A stretch of DNA of 64,000 nt from Pseudomonas caricapapayae (GCF_001400735.1 NZ_LJPW01000150.1:1-64000); one strand, 5' to 3'. Shown: positions 27,149-35,862, counted from the stretch's first letter. The notes: generated by a model from the sequence alone, not told the origin. Program-made: numbers and translations.

Positions 27149-28126
27149 ATGAAATTCCCCCTGCGTCAGATAGCCGCCACCGCCGGATGCATGCTGCTTG
27201 CCAGCCAGTTGCTTGCCGAGCCAAAACGTCCGGAATGCATTGCGCCCGCGTCGCCGGGTGGCGGATTCGACCTGACCTGCAAGCTGGTGCAAAGCGCACT
27301 GATCAACGAGAAGGTTCTGACCTCACCCATGCGCGTGACCTATATGCCGGGGGGTGTTGGCGCAGTAGCCTATAACGCAGTCGTGGCTCAGCGTCCTGCC
27401 GATGCAGGCACACTGGTCGCCTGGTCAAGCGGTTCGCTGCTCAATCTGGCACAGGGCAAATTCGGCCGTTTCGATGAAAACGCCGTGCGCTGGCTCGCCG
27501 CTGTCGGCACCAGTTATGGTGCCATCGCAGTGAAAAGCGACTCGCCATACAAGAATCTCGACGATCTGGTCAAAGCGCTCAAGGCCGACCCGAGCAAAGT
27601 CGTGATCGGCTCTGGCGGCACCGTAGGCAGCCAGGACTGGATGCAGACTGCACTGATCGCCAAGGCCGCAGGTATCAATCCGCGGGCCTTGCGCTACGTG
27701 GCGCTTGAAGGGGGCGGTGAAATCGCCACCGCCCTGCTCGGCGGCCACATCCAGGTCGGCAGTACGGATATTTCCGACTCGATGCCGCATATTCTGAGCG
27801 GCGATATGCGCCTGCTCGCCGTGTTCGCCGAGAAGCGCATCGACGAACCTGAAATGAAAGACATCCCCACTGCCAGAGAACAGGGCTACGACATCGTCTG
27901 GCCTGTGGTGCGCGGCTTCTACCTGGGGCCTAAGGTCAGCGACGAAGACTACAACTGGTGGAAAGCCTCGTTCGACAAGATCCTGGCGTCCGAAGATTTC
28001 GCCAGACTGCGCGACCAGCGCGAGCTGTTCCCCTTCGCCATGACGGGTGCGGAACTGGACACCTACGTCAAGAAACAGGTCGCCGACTACAAACTGATGG
28101 CCAAGGAATTCGGCCTGATTCAGTAA
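27149..28126 (+). CDS. tctC: Tripartite tricarboxylate transporter periplasmic binding protein
   Basis: 325 residues. Signal peptide (MKFPLRQIAATAGCMLLASQLLA) then a type 2 solute-binding fold; ECIAPASPGGGFDLTCK is the characteristic substrate loop of the TctC/BugT family, and VIGSGGTVGSQDW the second. It captures citrate or a related tricarboxylate in the periplasm for TctAB. A ribosome site (CTGGAGA) precedes the ATG. Confidence 0.88.
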   Translation: MKFPLRQIAATAGCMLLASQLLAEPKRPECIAPASPGGGFDLTCKLVQSALINEKVLTSPMRVTYMPGGVGAVAYNAVVAQRPADAGTLVAWSSGSLLNLAQGKFGRFDENAVRWLAAVGTSYGAIAVKSDSPYKNLDDLVKALKADPSKVVIGSGGTVGSQDWMQTALIAKAAGINPRALRYVALEGGGEIATALLGGHIQVGSTDISDSMPHILSGDMRLLAVFAEKRIDEPEMKDIPTAREQGYDIVWPVVRGFYLGPKVSDEDYNWWKASFDKILASEDFARLRDQRELFPFAMTGAELDTYVKKQVADYKLMAKEFGLIQ

Positions 28127-28153
28127 TTGAACCCAATTGACTGACTTTCAGTT

Positions 28154-28172
28154 GCGCCCGCACAACGGGCGC
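28154..28172 (+). promoter_or_regulatory. Intercistronic hairpin between tctC and tctB
   Basis: GCGCCCG (28154-28160), a five-base loop, and CGGGCGC (28166-28172) make a perfect 7-bp stem in the 62-base gap. No U run follows. Such stems commonly stabilise the upstream binding-protein mRNA and lower expression of the membrane genes. Confidence 0.6.
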
Positions 28173-28188
28173 GATTCAGGAGCTTCTC

Positions 28189-28647
28189 ATGGTCATACAA
28201 CGCATTTTCGCTGCCGCACTGCTACTGGCATGCGCTGGTCTGGCCCTCATGGCCTGGCCCTATCAAGCGCCCTTCTCCTATGAACCGGTCGGCCCGCGCG
28301 CTTTCCCTCTGCTGATGCTCGGACTGATGGGGGTCGCCCTGCTGTACCTGCTGATTCGGCCAACGCCCATCGTCCATACCGAAGAGGAACCGGCGCTGGA
28401 CCGCGAAACCCTGGTCAAGATCGGTGTGTGCATCGTCCTGCTGCTGATCTTCGCAGGATTGTTCGAACCGCTCGGCTTCATCCTCAGCAGCATTCTGATC
28501 GGCATTCCCATGGCGCGCCTGTATGGCGGTCGCTGGCTGCCCGGCATTGTGGTGGTAACTCTGATGAGCGTCGGCCTTTACCTGATGTTCGACAAGGCCA
28601 TGGACGTCCCCTTGCCTTTAGGCCTGCTCAGCGTTCTGGAGAACTGA
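28189..28647 (+). CDS. tctB: Tripartite tricarboxylate transporter small membrane subunit
   Basis: 152 residues with four predicted membrane helices (about 4-21, 40-56, 82-105, 116-145), the TctB layout. A charged loop with EEEPALDRETL separates the first and second pairs. It forms the small membrane component with TctA. It stops one base before the tctA start. Confidence 0.85.
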   Translation: MVIQRIFAAALLLACAGLALMAWPYQAPFSYEPVGPRAFPLLMLGLMGVALLYLLIRPTPIVHTEEEPALDRETLVKIGVCIVLLLIFAGLFEPLGFILSSILIGIPMARLYGGRWLPGIVVVTLMSVGLYLMFDKAMDVPLPLGLLSVLEN

Positions 28648-28648
28648 C

Positions 28649-30163
28649 ATGGATACTTTCAGCTACCTGGGCCAGGGCTTCGGCGTCGCCCTCACCCCGT
28701 ACAACCTGATTACTGCACTGTCCGGCACACTGATCGGCACCGTCGTCGGCCTGCTGCCGGGGCTTGGGCCGATCAATGGGGTGGCGCTGCTGATCCCCAT
28801 CGCCTTTGCGCTGGGCCTGCCGCCCGAATCGGCACTGATTCTGCTGGCAGCCGTGTACCTGGGCTGTGAATACGGTGGGCGCATCAGTTCCATCCTGCTG
28901 AACATCCCGGGCGAAGCGTCCACAGTCATGACCACGCTGGACGGTTACCCGATGGCCCGCAAGGGGCTGGCCGGGGTTGCACTGTCGTTGTCGGCGTGGA
29001 GCTCGTTCATCGGTGCATTCATCGCCACCTGCGGCATGGTGCTGTTCGCGCCCCTGCTCGCCAAATGGGCGATTGCCTTCGGCCCGGCGGAATACTTCGT
29101 GCTGATGGTGTTCGCCATTGTCTGCCTGGGCGGCATGGCCGGAGACAGGCCGTTGAAGACGTTCATTGCGGCACTGATCGGGCTGTTTCTGTCGGCGGTT
29201 GGCATCGATGCCAACAGTGGGGTGTACCGCTTCACGGGCGATAACATTCATCTGACCGACGGCATTCAATTCGTGGTGCTGGTACTGGGCCTGTTTTCGA
29301 TCAGCGAAATCCTGTTGCTGCTGGAGAAGACCCATCGCGGCCAGGAAGCGGTCAAGGCCACCGGGCGCATGATGTTCAATGCCAAGGAAGCCGCGGCGGT
29401 CTTCGTGGTGAATATTCGCTGTGGCTTGCTGGGTTTCATTCTCGGCGTGCTGCCGGGTGCGGGTGCGACGCTGGCCAGTGCGGTCGCCTACATGACTGAA
29501 AAACGTATCGCCGGCCCTGGCGGCAAGTTCGGCCAGGGCGACATGCGCGGCCTGGCGGCACCCGAGACAGCCATCGGTGCAACGGCCTGTGGCGCGTTGG
29601 TGCCCATGCTGACGCTGGGTGTTCCCGGCTCGGGCACCACGGCAGTAATGATCGGCGCGTTGTCGCTGTACAACATCACGCCCGGTCCGATGCTGTTTCA
29701 GCAGCAACCGGACATCGTATGGGGCCTGATCGCTTCGTTGTTCATCGCCAACATCATGCTGGTGATCCTTAACATCCCGATGATCCGTATTTTCACGCGC
29801 ATCCTCGCCGTGCCGAACTGGGCGCTGGTGCCGGTGATTGCGATCATCACAGGGATCGGCGTGTATGCGGTGCACGCCACGACATTCGACCTGTTCCTGA
29901 TGGTCGGTATCGGTATCTTCGGTTACATCCTGCGCAAGCTGGATTTTCCGTTGTCGCCGATCCTGCTCGGCTTCATCCTTGGCGGTCTGATGGAGCAGAA
30001 TCTGCGTCGCGCCCTGTCGATCTCCAACGGCGAACTGGGAATTCTCTGGGCCAGCCCGATCACCCTCGGGGTCTGGGTAGTGACCGTGTTCATGCTGCTG
30101 TTCCCGCTGATCCGTATCTGGCGCAAGCGCACAAAGCAGCAAGCTGCCGCAACGCATGGCTGA
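28649..30163 (+). CDS. tctA: Tripartite tricarboxylate transporter large membrane subunit
   Basis: 504 residues with about 11-12 membrane helices. The conserved TctA signatures are visible: GTVVGLLPGLGPINGVALLIP near residue 33, and the repeat GVLPGAGATLASAVAYMTEK plus TLGVPGSGTTAVMIGAL in the second half. It is the permease channel driven by a sodium or proton gradient. Its last codons overlap the AbrB-family gene by 8 bases. Confidence 0.9.
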   Translation: MDTFSYLGQGFGVALTPYNLITALSGTLIGTVVGLLPGLGPINGVALLIPIAFALGLPPESALILLAAVYLGCEYGGRISSILLNIPGEASTVMTTLDGYPMARKGLAGVALSLSAWSSFIGAFIATCGMVLFAPLLAKWAIAFGPAEYFVLMVFAIVCLGGMAGDRPLKTFIAALIGLFLSAVGIDANSGVYRFTGDNIHLTDGIQFVVLVLGLFSISEILLLLEKTHRGQEAVKATGRMMFNAKEAAAVFVVNIRCGLLGFILGVLPGAGATLASAVAYMTEKRIAGPGGKFGQGDMRGLAAPETAIGATACGALVPMLTLGVPGSGTTAVMIGALSLYNITPGPMLFQQQPDIVWGLIASLFIANIMLVILNIPMIRIFTRILAVPNWALVPVIAIITGIGVYAVHATTFDLFLMVGIGIFGYILRKLDFPLSPILLGFILGGLMEQNLRRALSISNGELGILWASPITLGVWVVTVFMLLFPLIRIWRKRTKQQAAATHG

Positions 30164-31190
30164 TTCGTCTCTGCGCCAATGGTGGGCAACGCCACTGGTC
30201 GGCCTGCTGGGCGGCTACCTCGCCAGCCAGGTCGGCTGGCCGTTGCCGTGGATGGTTGGCTCGTTGCTGGCAATCATCCTGGTGCGTTGCCTGACTCCCT
30301 GGCAACTGGCGCAGATTCCCGGCGGTCGCAAATGTGGCCAGTTGATTATCGGCACAGGCATCGGCCTGCACTTCACGCCGGTGGTTATCGAGCAAGTGCT
30401 GACGCATTTCGGACTGATTTTCTTCGGTGCGCTGATCACCAGCCTGTCGTGCCTGGTCGGCGTATGGCTGATGCTGCGTACCGGAGAGGATCGTCCCACT
30501 GCATTCTTCTCGAGCATGCCCGGCGGTTCCGGGGAGATGGTCAACCTGGGCGCACGTAACGGTGCGACGCTCAGCAGTGTCGCTGCCGCGCAAAGCCTTC
30601 GGGTGCTGGCCGTGGTGCTGTGCGTACCGGCGATCTTCAAGTACCTGCTGGGCGACGGTGCGCCTTCGCTGCATGCAACAATGGTCGACTGGCGCTGGCT
30701 GGCCTTCCTGCTTCCAGTCGGCGCAGCGCTGGCCTGGGTGTGGCAACGTCTCAAGCAACCCAACCCCTGGCTGTTCGGCCCTCTTCTGCTCAGCGCGGTC
30801 GTGAGTGTGGTCTGGGACTTGAAAATCGGACTGCCAAACGGTGCCAGTCAGCTTGGCCAGTTGCTGATCGGCAGCGGGCTGGGCTGCCATTTCAATCGGG
30901 AATTCTTTCGGCGTGCGCCCTCGTTTCTGGCGCGTACACTGTTGGGCACCGCCCTGACCATGCTGATCGCTGCAATCGCGGCGCTGGGATTGAGCGCCCT
31001 CACCCACCTGGACCTTCGCTCGCTGACACTGGGCATGATGCCGGGAGGTATTGCAGAGATGAGCCTGACCGCAGAGGTGCTGCAACTTTCGGTGCCGCTG
31101 GTCACGGCCATGCAGGTGATGCGCCTTCTATTCGTACTGTTTCTCGCCGAGCCGCTGTACCGGCGCTGGAACACGCGCCTGTCTGACTGA
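30156..31190 (+). CDS. AbrB-family (AbrB/PF05145) membrane protein
   Basis: 344 residues, about 10 membrane helices in two halves. Each half has the family glycine motif: VGSLLAIILVRCL with GTGIGLHFTP in the first and IGSGLGCHFNREF with GMMPGGIAEMSL in the second; FSSMPGGSGEMVNLG is also characteristic. Family members are named after ammonia monooxygenase regulators, but are likely transporters. Fused to the tct operon by an 8-base overlap, so it may move the same or a product compound. Confidence 0.8.
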   Translation: MADSSLRQWWATPLVGLLGGYLASQVGWPLPWMVGSLLAIILVRCLTPWQLAQIPGGRKCGQLIIGTGIGLHFTPVVIEQVLTHFGLIFFGALITSLSCLVGVWLMLRTGEDRPTAFFSSMPGGSGEMVNLGARNGATLSSVAAAQSLRVLAVVLCVPAIFKYLLGDGAPSLHATMVDWRWLAFLLPVGAALAWVWQRLKQPNPWLFGPLLLSAVVSVVWDLKIGLPNGASQLGQLLIGSGLGCHFNREFFRRAPSFLARTLLGTALTMLIAAIAALGLSALTHLDLRSLTLGMMPGGIAEMSLTAEVLQLSVPLVTAMQVMRLLFVLFLAEPLYRRWNTRLSD

Positions 31191-31199
31191 GCGCGTCAG

Positions 31200-31892
31200 T
31201 CAGACAGGCGGTAAACGCCAATCGATCGGCGCGATGCCGTTTTGCTCAAGGTACTTGTTGGCCCGCCCGAAGTGCCCGTTACCCAGAAAGCCTTTGTAGG
31301 CTGACAACGGCGACGGATGGACAGAGGTCAGCACCAGATGCTTGGTCGCATCGACCAGTTTCTGCTTGCTTTGCGCATGAGCGCCCCATAGCAAAAACAC
31401 CAAATGCGGTTGATGCTCGCTGACCACTTGAATGATCCGGTCGGTGAAATGCTGCCAGCCTTTTCCGGCATGAGAGGCTGCGTTGGCGCGCTCGACGGTA
31501 AGCGTGGTATTAAGCAGCAGTACGCCCTGATCGGCCCAGGATTGCAGGCAACCGTGATTCGGAATATCGATATTCAGATCGCGCTTGAGCTCTTTATAGA
31601 TGTTGACCAGTGACGGGGGTGTCGGCACACCGGGCTGCACGGAGAAGCACAGGCCGTGAGCCTGATTCGGGCCGTGATAGGGGTCCTGACCGAGAATCAC
31701 CACTTTCACGTTATTCAGCGGCGTTGAGTTCAGCGCATTGAAAATCAGCGGTCCCGGCGGATAGATTTGCTTGCCCGCGGCATGCTCCTGGCGCAGAAAC
31801 TCGCGTAACTGCGCCATGTAAGGCTGTTCGAATTCGTCGCGCAGAGCTTCCTTCCAGCTGGGCTCAAGCTTGATGCGGTCGTCGCTAGTCAT
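31200..31892 (-). CDS. ung: Uracil-DNA glycosylase
   Basis: 230 residues from the ATG at 31892 (MTSDDRIKLEPSWKEALRDE). Family motifs: GQDPYHGPNQAHGL with the catalytic Asp, LLLNTTLTVE, and HPSPLSAYKGF. Ung removes uracil from DNA. It converges with the AbrB-family gene 10 bases away, and the intervening sequence includes GCGCGTCAGTCAGACAGGCGG-type complementarity that might end transcription. Confidence 0.96.
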   Translation of the reverse strand: MTSDDRIKLEPSWKEALRDEFEQPYMAQLREFLRQEHAAGKQIYPPGPLIFNALNSTPLNNVKVVILGQDPYHGPNQAHGLCFSVQPGVPTPPSLVNIYKELKRDLNIDIPNHGCLQSWADQGVLLLNTTLTVERANAASHAGKGWQHFTDRIIQVVSEHQPHLVFLLWGAHAQSKQKLVDATKHLVLTSVHPSPLSAYKGFLGNGHFGRANKYLEQNGIAPIDWRLPPV

Positions 31893-31978
31893 GGTTACAT
31901 CCGGTAAAAACAATGCGCGGACACTAGGAAAGCCGGACGGCAAAGTCAATGCCGGTTGCGCTATGCGCTTTCAAGATC

Positions 31979-32024
31979 GGACGCAGAGCGTCCAGAAAGA
32001 CGTGCCGACGCGGAGCGTCGGCAC
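31979..32024. repeat. Two REP-like palindromes
   Basis: GGACGCAGAGCGTCC at 31979-31993 and a longer palindrome at 32002-32024 with arms GTGCCGACGC/GCGTCGGCAC. They share the core of the units at 1-91 and 7159-7177, so the window has at least three sites of the same dispersed family. Confidence 0.65.
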
Positions 32025-32030
32025 CATATT

Positions 32031-32103
32031 CAGTTTGCAGCAGTCAGTTCACAAGTCAGTTCACAAGTCAGTTCACAAGTCAGTTTGCAGCAGTCAGTTC
32101 ACA
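32031..32103. repeat. Short tandem repeat, 12-bp unit AGTCAGTTCACA
   Basis: Three perfect head-to-tail copies at 32042-32077, a variant copy at 32078-32089 (ending TTTGCA), and another perfect copy at 32092-32103. The 23 bases starting at 32031 are repeated at 32081, so the array also has a 50-bp outer period. It lies between the REP units and the end of the lipoprotein gene and does not look coding. Confidence 0.85.
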
Positions 32104-32136
32104 GCGTTGACATGATCGTGAACGCGCGGATTTCAG

Positions 32137-32610
32137 CTAGCGATGCCCGCCACGACCATCGCCGCGCCCGCCCCGTCCATGATCACGGCCATCTCTTCCG
32201 CCGCGCCCACCGTGGTCATCCCAGCCACGATTGCCCCGGTCGCCGCGGAAACCGTCATTACGTCCGAAACCGCCATTGCCGCGAAAGCCATCATTGCGGC
32301 CGAAGCCATCGTTTCTCCAGCCATAGCCCGGTGGACGTCCCGGCTGGTAGTAGCGCGGCACGGGCGGTGGCGCGTAATAGCGCGGTGCCGGGGCGTAGTA
32401 GCGGGGTTGAGTGTAATAGCGTGGTTGAGGCGCGACGTAGATGCGCTGCTCCTGATAGTAGGTAGAGCGGTAGCCATTGTCATACGCGTAAGCGCCACCG
32501 ACGACAGTTGTCGGCTGCGTGTACACATCGGATTCGTAGTAACCAGGACCTGCGTAGCAACCAGCAAGGAAAAGGGTCAGCAACGTGATAAGCAAGGGTC
32601 TTCGATACAT
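32137..32610 (-). CDS. Tyr-rich and Gly/Arg-rich low-complexity lipoprotein
   Basis: 157 residues. Lipoprotein signal MYRRPLLITLLTLFLAGC with lipobox Cys18, preceded by a strong GGAGG. The middle is rich in Tyr and Pro (PRYYTQPRYYAPAPRYYAPP), and the end is a Gly/Arg/Asp array with repeated NDGF-RG and GRGGR-type units. Such a sequence is expected to be disordered and to contact charged polymers at the cell envelope. I do not recognise a family with known function. It is followed by the REP and 12-bp repeats. Confidence 0.7.
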   Translation of the reverse strand: MYRRPLLITLLTLFLAGCYAGPGYYESDVYTQPTTVVGGAYAYDNGYRSTYYQEQRIYVAPQPRYYTQPRYYAPAPRYYAPPPVPRYYQPGRPPGYGWRNDGFGRNDGFRGNGGFGRNDGFRGDRGNRGWDDHGGRGGRDGRDHGRGGRGDGRGGHR

Positions 32611-32940
32611 GGCGGCCTCCTGGACCGCTATTGGGCACGAACCAGCGACGCTGGTCGGCGTCCGCCAAAGCGGTTGGCGGACGAAGAATCAGACACCGAA
32701 AAGGCATTCTAGTGCCTTGGGACAGGGGCGCGGTCACTGGGTTATTGGTCATCACATGGCCCCAAAAGGCTCTGAAACCAAGGCTTGCAGGCGTGTTTCA
32801 ACTTGCTACAAACATGCTACAAAACATTTCACGGATACGCGCATCATCACGGTGCGCCCTCGCACCAGCACAAGGCAGCTTTCAGCGTGCTCCGCCGCCG
32901 ATCATTCGGGCAGGCCTTGAAAAACAAAGGTCCTGGCAAG

Positions 32941-32958
32941 TTGGCACAACTCTCGCTT
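32941..32958 (+). promoter_or_regulatory. Possible sigma-54 promoter of the guanidine operon
   Basis: TTGGCACAACTCTCGCTT has GG at 32943-32944 and GC at 32955-32956 with exactly 10 bases between, and the -24 half TTGGCAC is a full match; the -12 half (TCGCT) is one base off TTGCT. It lies about 55 bases ahead of the riboswitch. Sigma-54 control would fit a nitrogen-scavenging operon. Confidence 0.5.
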
Positions 32959-33013
32959 GATGACAGGTGTGCAGGAGTCAACACAGGTTCGCGGCACCAC
33001 AATTTGCAATAGC

Positions 33014-33110
33014 CGACTAGGGTTCCGGCTTGCCGACAGGCAAGTGGCTGGTCCGAGAGTTGGCGACCTCCAGTAGAGGTTACACGGCGGGACAAAAGCC
33101 CGGGAGACAG
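33014..33110 (+). promoter_or_regulatory. Guanidine-I riboswitch (ykkC class)
   Basis: The conserved blocks of the ykkC motif appear in order: CTAGGGTTCCG at 33017-33027, CTGGTCCGAGAG at 33048-33059, and ACACGGCGGGACAAAAGCCC ending near 33100, followed by GGGAGAC. The class binds guanidinium and usually switches on exporters or guanidine carboxylase operons; the genes that follow are the latter. The leader ends about 60 bases before the first gene. Confidence 0.9.
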
Positions 33111-33111
33111 G

Positions 33112-33150
33112 GACACCAGTGGTGTCACGTTGCTCTTGGCCGCCTTTTTT
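33112..33150 (+). terminator. Likely riboswitch expression platform and intrinsic terminator
   Basis: A small hairpin (GACACC 33112-33117 with GGTGTC 33121-33126) follows the aptamer, then CCGCC at 33140-33144 and a run of six T. GGCGG inside the aptamer's third helix is complementary to CCGCC, so aptamer and terminator could exclude each other, giving read-through when guanidine binds. The pairing is inferred by eye. Confidence 0.5.
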
Positions 33151-33172
33151 CCACTACTGGAGATTTCTCAAC

Positions 33173-34240
33173 ATGCAAAAGTCTCGTCTCTTCGGTCTGC
33201 TCACGGCAGGCCTGCTTGCTGCGTTGAGCCTCTCGGCGAATGCCGCCCAAAAAGATCACTTCAATGTCTGCTGGACCATCTACGCAGGCTGGATGCCGTG
33301 GGAATACGCAGGCAGCCAGGGCATTGTCGACAAGTGGGCGAAAAAGTACGGCATCAAGATCGATGTCACTCAGCTCAACGACTACGTCGAATCCATCAAC
33401 CAGTACACCGCCGGCCAGTTCGATGGCTGCACCATGACCAATATGGACGCGCTGACCATCCCGGCCGCAGGCGGTGTGGAAAGCACAGCACTGATCGTCA
33501 GTGACTTCTCCAACGGCAATGACGGCATCGTGCTCAAGGGCGAAGGCAAGAAAGTCGCCGACATCAAAGGCATGGACGTCAATCTGGTCGAGCTATCGGT
33601 ATCCCACTACCTGCTGGCGCGTGCGCTGGACAGCGTCAAACTCAGCGAAAAAGACCTCAAGGTCGTCAACACCTCGGATGCCGACATCTCGGCCGCCTTC
33701 AACACCGACGATGTGCAGGCGGTCACCACCTGGAACCCGATGCTGTCGGACATCAAAGCCAAACCTGGCGTGACCGAAGTGTTCAATTCCAGTCAGATTC
33801 CCGGCGAGATCATGGACATGATGGTCGTCAATACCCAGACCCTGAAGGACAATCCGGCGCTGGGCAAAGCGCTGACCGGTGCCTGGTTTGAAGTGGTTGC
33901 GCTGATGAACGCCAAAAACGCCCAGAGCAAAGCAGCGCTGGAGCACATGGCCAAGGCGTCGGGCACCGATCTGGCTGGTTTTCAGGCACAGCTGGACACC
34001 ACAAAACTGTTCGCCACACCAAAGGAAGCGCTTGAGTTCGCGACCGGCAAACAGCTGCCGGACACTCAGCGCAAGGTCGCCGACTTCTCGTTCGCTCATG
34101 GCCTGCTTGGTGAAGGCGCACGTGATGCCAACGCAGTCGGCATGTCGTTCGCCAATGGCGTGAACCTTGGCGACAAAGCCAACATCAAGTTGCACTTTGA
34201 CCCCAGCTACGTGCAGATGGCCGTCGACGGCAAGCTGTAA
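33173..34240 (+). CDS. Guanidine-operon ABC transporter substrate-binding protein
   Basis: 355 residues from the ATG at 33173 with TGGAGA upstream. Signal peptide MQKSRLFGLLTAGLLAALSLSANA, then a NitT/TauT-type periplasmic binding fold (FNVCWTIYAGWMPWEYAG, FDGCTMTNMDALTIPAAG). This is the group long annotated as the urea carboxylase-related transporter. With the guanidine riboswitch in front, the ligand is more likely guanidine or a compound yielding it. Confidence 0.85.
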   Translation: MQKSRLFGLLTAGLLAALSLSANAAQKDHFNVCWTIYAGWMPWEYAGSQGIVDKWAKKYGIKIDVTQLNDYVESINQYTAGQFDGCTMTNMDALTIPAAGGVESTALIVSDFSNGNDGIVLKGEGKKVADIKGMDVNLVELSVSHYLLARALDSVKLSEKDLKVVNTSDADISAAFNTDDVQAVTTWNPMLSDIKAKPGVTEVFNSSQIPGEIMDMMVVNTQTLKDNPALGKALTGAWFEVVALMNAKNAQSKAALEHMAKASGTDLAGFQAQLDTTKLFATPKEALEFATGKQLPDTQRKVADFSFAHGLLGEGARDANAVGMSFANGVNLGDKANIKLHFDPSYVQMAVDGKL

Positions 34241-34267
34241 ATCACGTTCCGCAAAAAGGTCATTGCC

Positions 34268-35083
34268 ATGCGTTTGATAAACCGCCATCCGGACCGTGCC
34301 GGTCGCCTGATTCTGGTGATCCTGCCGTTCGCCCTGTTGCTGTTCGCCTATTTCATGGGCTCGGCTACCCGGCTCGCGGAGAACCCTACCGACAAACTGC
34401 TGCCCAGCGCCGTGCAGATGGCCGATGCGGTCAAACGCATGGCGTTCACTGCCGACACTCGCAGCGGTGATTATCTGCTCTGGCAGGACACGGCATCGAG
34501 CCTGCAACGTCTGGCCATCGGCCTGGGAGTCAGCGCGCTACTGGGCCTGTGTCTGGGTATTGCGGCGGGCATCCTGCCGCTGCTCGGTGCACCGTTGTCA
34601 CCCTTGCTGACGGTCATGTCGATGGTGCCGCCGCTGGCGATTCTGCCCATTCTGTTCATCGTCTTCGGGCTGGGCGAGCTGTCGAAAGTGATGCTGATCG
34701 TGATTGGTATCACACCGATTCTGGCCCGCGACCTGGAACAGCGCGCCCATGAAATCCCGGTCGAACTGCTGATCAAAGCGCAGACACTCGGTGCCACGAC
34801 ATGGACGCTGATCCTGCGGGTAGTCCTGCCGCAACTGCTGCCGCGCCTGCTGATCGCCCTGCGGCTGGTGCTGGGTTCGGCCTGGCTGTTCCTGATAGCG
34901 GCCGAAGCCATCGCCTCGACTGACGGCCTGGGTTACCGGATCTTTCTGGTTCGGCGTTATCTGGCGATGGACGTGATTCTGCCGTATGTAGTGTGGATCA
35001 CCCTGCTCGCCTGGCTGATGGACTGGAGCCTTAAAGCCCTGACCCGACGCGCCTTTCCCTGGTACGAAGGAGCGCGAACATGA
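34268..35083 (+). CDS. Guanidine-operon ABC transporter permease
   Basis: 271 residues, about six membrane helices. The permease coupling loop is visible as EIPVELLIKAQTLGATTWTLI (EAA-type region), and the N-terminal helix is PDRAGRLILVILPFALLLFAYF. BinPDC/SsuC-like inner membrane component of the transporter with the genes on either side. Its stop overlaps the ATPase start (ATGA). Confidence 0.88.
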   Translation: MRLINRHPDRAGRLILVILPFALLLFAYFMGSATRLAENPTDKLLPSAVQMADAVKRMAFTADTRSGDYLLWQDTASSLQRLAIGLGVSALLGLCLGIAAGILPLLGAPLSPLLTVMSMVPPLAILPILFIVFGLGELSKVMLIVIGITPILARDLEQRAHEIPVELLIKAQTLGATTWTLILRVVLPQLLPRLLIALRLVLGSAWLFLIAAEAIASTDGLGYRIFLVRRYLAMDVILPYVVWITLLAWLMDWSLKALTRRAFPWYEGART

Positions 35084-35862
35084 GCTTTATCTGTGTGCGC
35101 AATGTCTGGCAACAGTACGACGACCAAGTGGTGCTTGAGGGCCTGAATCTGGAAGTGGCCGAAGGCGAGTTCTGCACGCTGGTCGGCGCCTCGGGTTGTG
35201 GCAAATCGACCTTCCTGCGCTTGTTACTGGGCCAGGAAACCCCGCGTCGCGGTCTCATCACGCTGGATGGTACGGCTCTGCGCAATGAGCCGGACGCCAG
35301 TCGTGGCGTGGTGTTTCAGCGCTATTCCGTCTTTGCGCACCTGTCGGTACTCGACAACGTGGCGCTGGGCCTGGAGCTGCCCCGCTCACGGTGGATAGGC
35401 CGTTTGTTCGGTCAGAGCAAAAACCAGGCCCGGGAGCAGGCCGCGCAACTGCTGGACAAAGTCGGCCTGATCCACGCCCTGGACAAGTACCCGACACAAC
35501 TGTCGGGCGGTATGCAGCAGCGCCTGGCGATTGCTCAGGCACTGATCATGAAGCCCCGCGTCCTGCTGCTGGACGAGCCGTTCGGCGCGCTCGACCCCGG
35601 CATCCGCAAAGACATGCATCACTTGCTGCTGGACCTGTGGCGCGAAACGAAGCTGACCGTGTTCATGGTCACCCACGACCTGTCCGAAGGCTTCAACCTC
35701 GGCACCCGTCTGCTGGTCTTCGACAAGGTGCGCCACGACCCGCATGCGCCCGGTGCGTATGGCGCGCGCATCACTTACGACATCCCCCTCAACAGCGAAC
35801 GCCGCGCCGAGCGCGCCGCCATCGATTCGCTGCTCAACGCCTCAGAGGAGCCCGTTCAATGA
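35080..35862 (+). CDS. Guanidine-operon ABC transporter ATPase
   Basis: 260 residues. Walker A GASGCGKST, signature LSGGMQQRLAIAQAL, Walker B VLLLDEPFGALD and the switch His in MVTHDLSEGF. It energises import in the NitT/TauT-type transporter. Overlaps the permease before and the first deiminase-type gene after by 4 bases each, so the operon is tightly coupled. Confidence 0.9.
   Translation: MSFICVRNVWQQYDDQVVLEGLNLEVAEGEFCTLVGASGCGKSTFLRLLLGQETPRRGLITLDGTALRNEPDASRGVVFQRYSVFAHLSVLDNVALGLELPRSRWIGRLFGQSKNQAREQAAQLLDKVGLIHALDKYPTQLSGGMQQRLAIAQALIMKPRVLLLDEPFGALDPGIRKDMHHLLLDLWRETKLTVFMVTHDLSEGFNLGTRLLVFDKVRHDPHAPGAYGARITYDIPLNSERRAERAAIDSLLNASEEPVQ

Noticed and set aside
28628..30157. 509-codon open frame on the minus strand
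   Set aside because: It is the antisense shadow of tctA; its composition (runs of His, Gln, Arg) is typical of high-GC shadows, while tctA has clear family motifs.
32031..32103. CRISPR array
   Set aside because: The repeats are contiguous 12-bp units without spacers and no cas genes are present.
32851..32870. NtrC-like site upstream of the sigma-54 element
   Set aside because: The palindrome there reads GGTGC...GCACC, the reverse of the NtrC arrangement GCACC...GGTGC.
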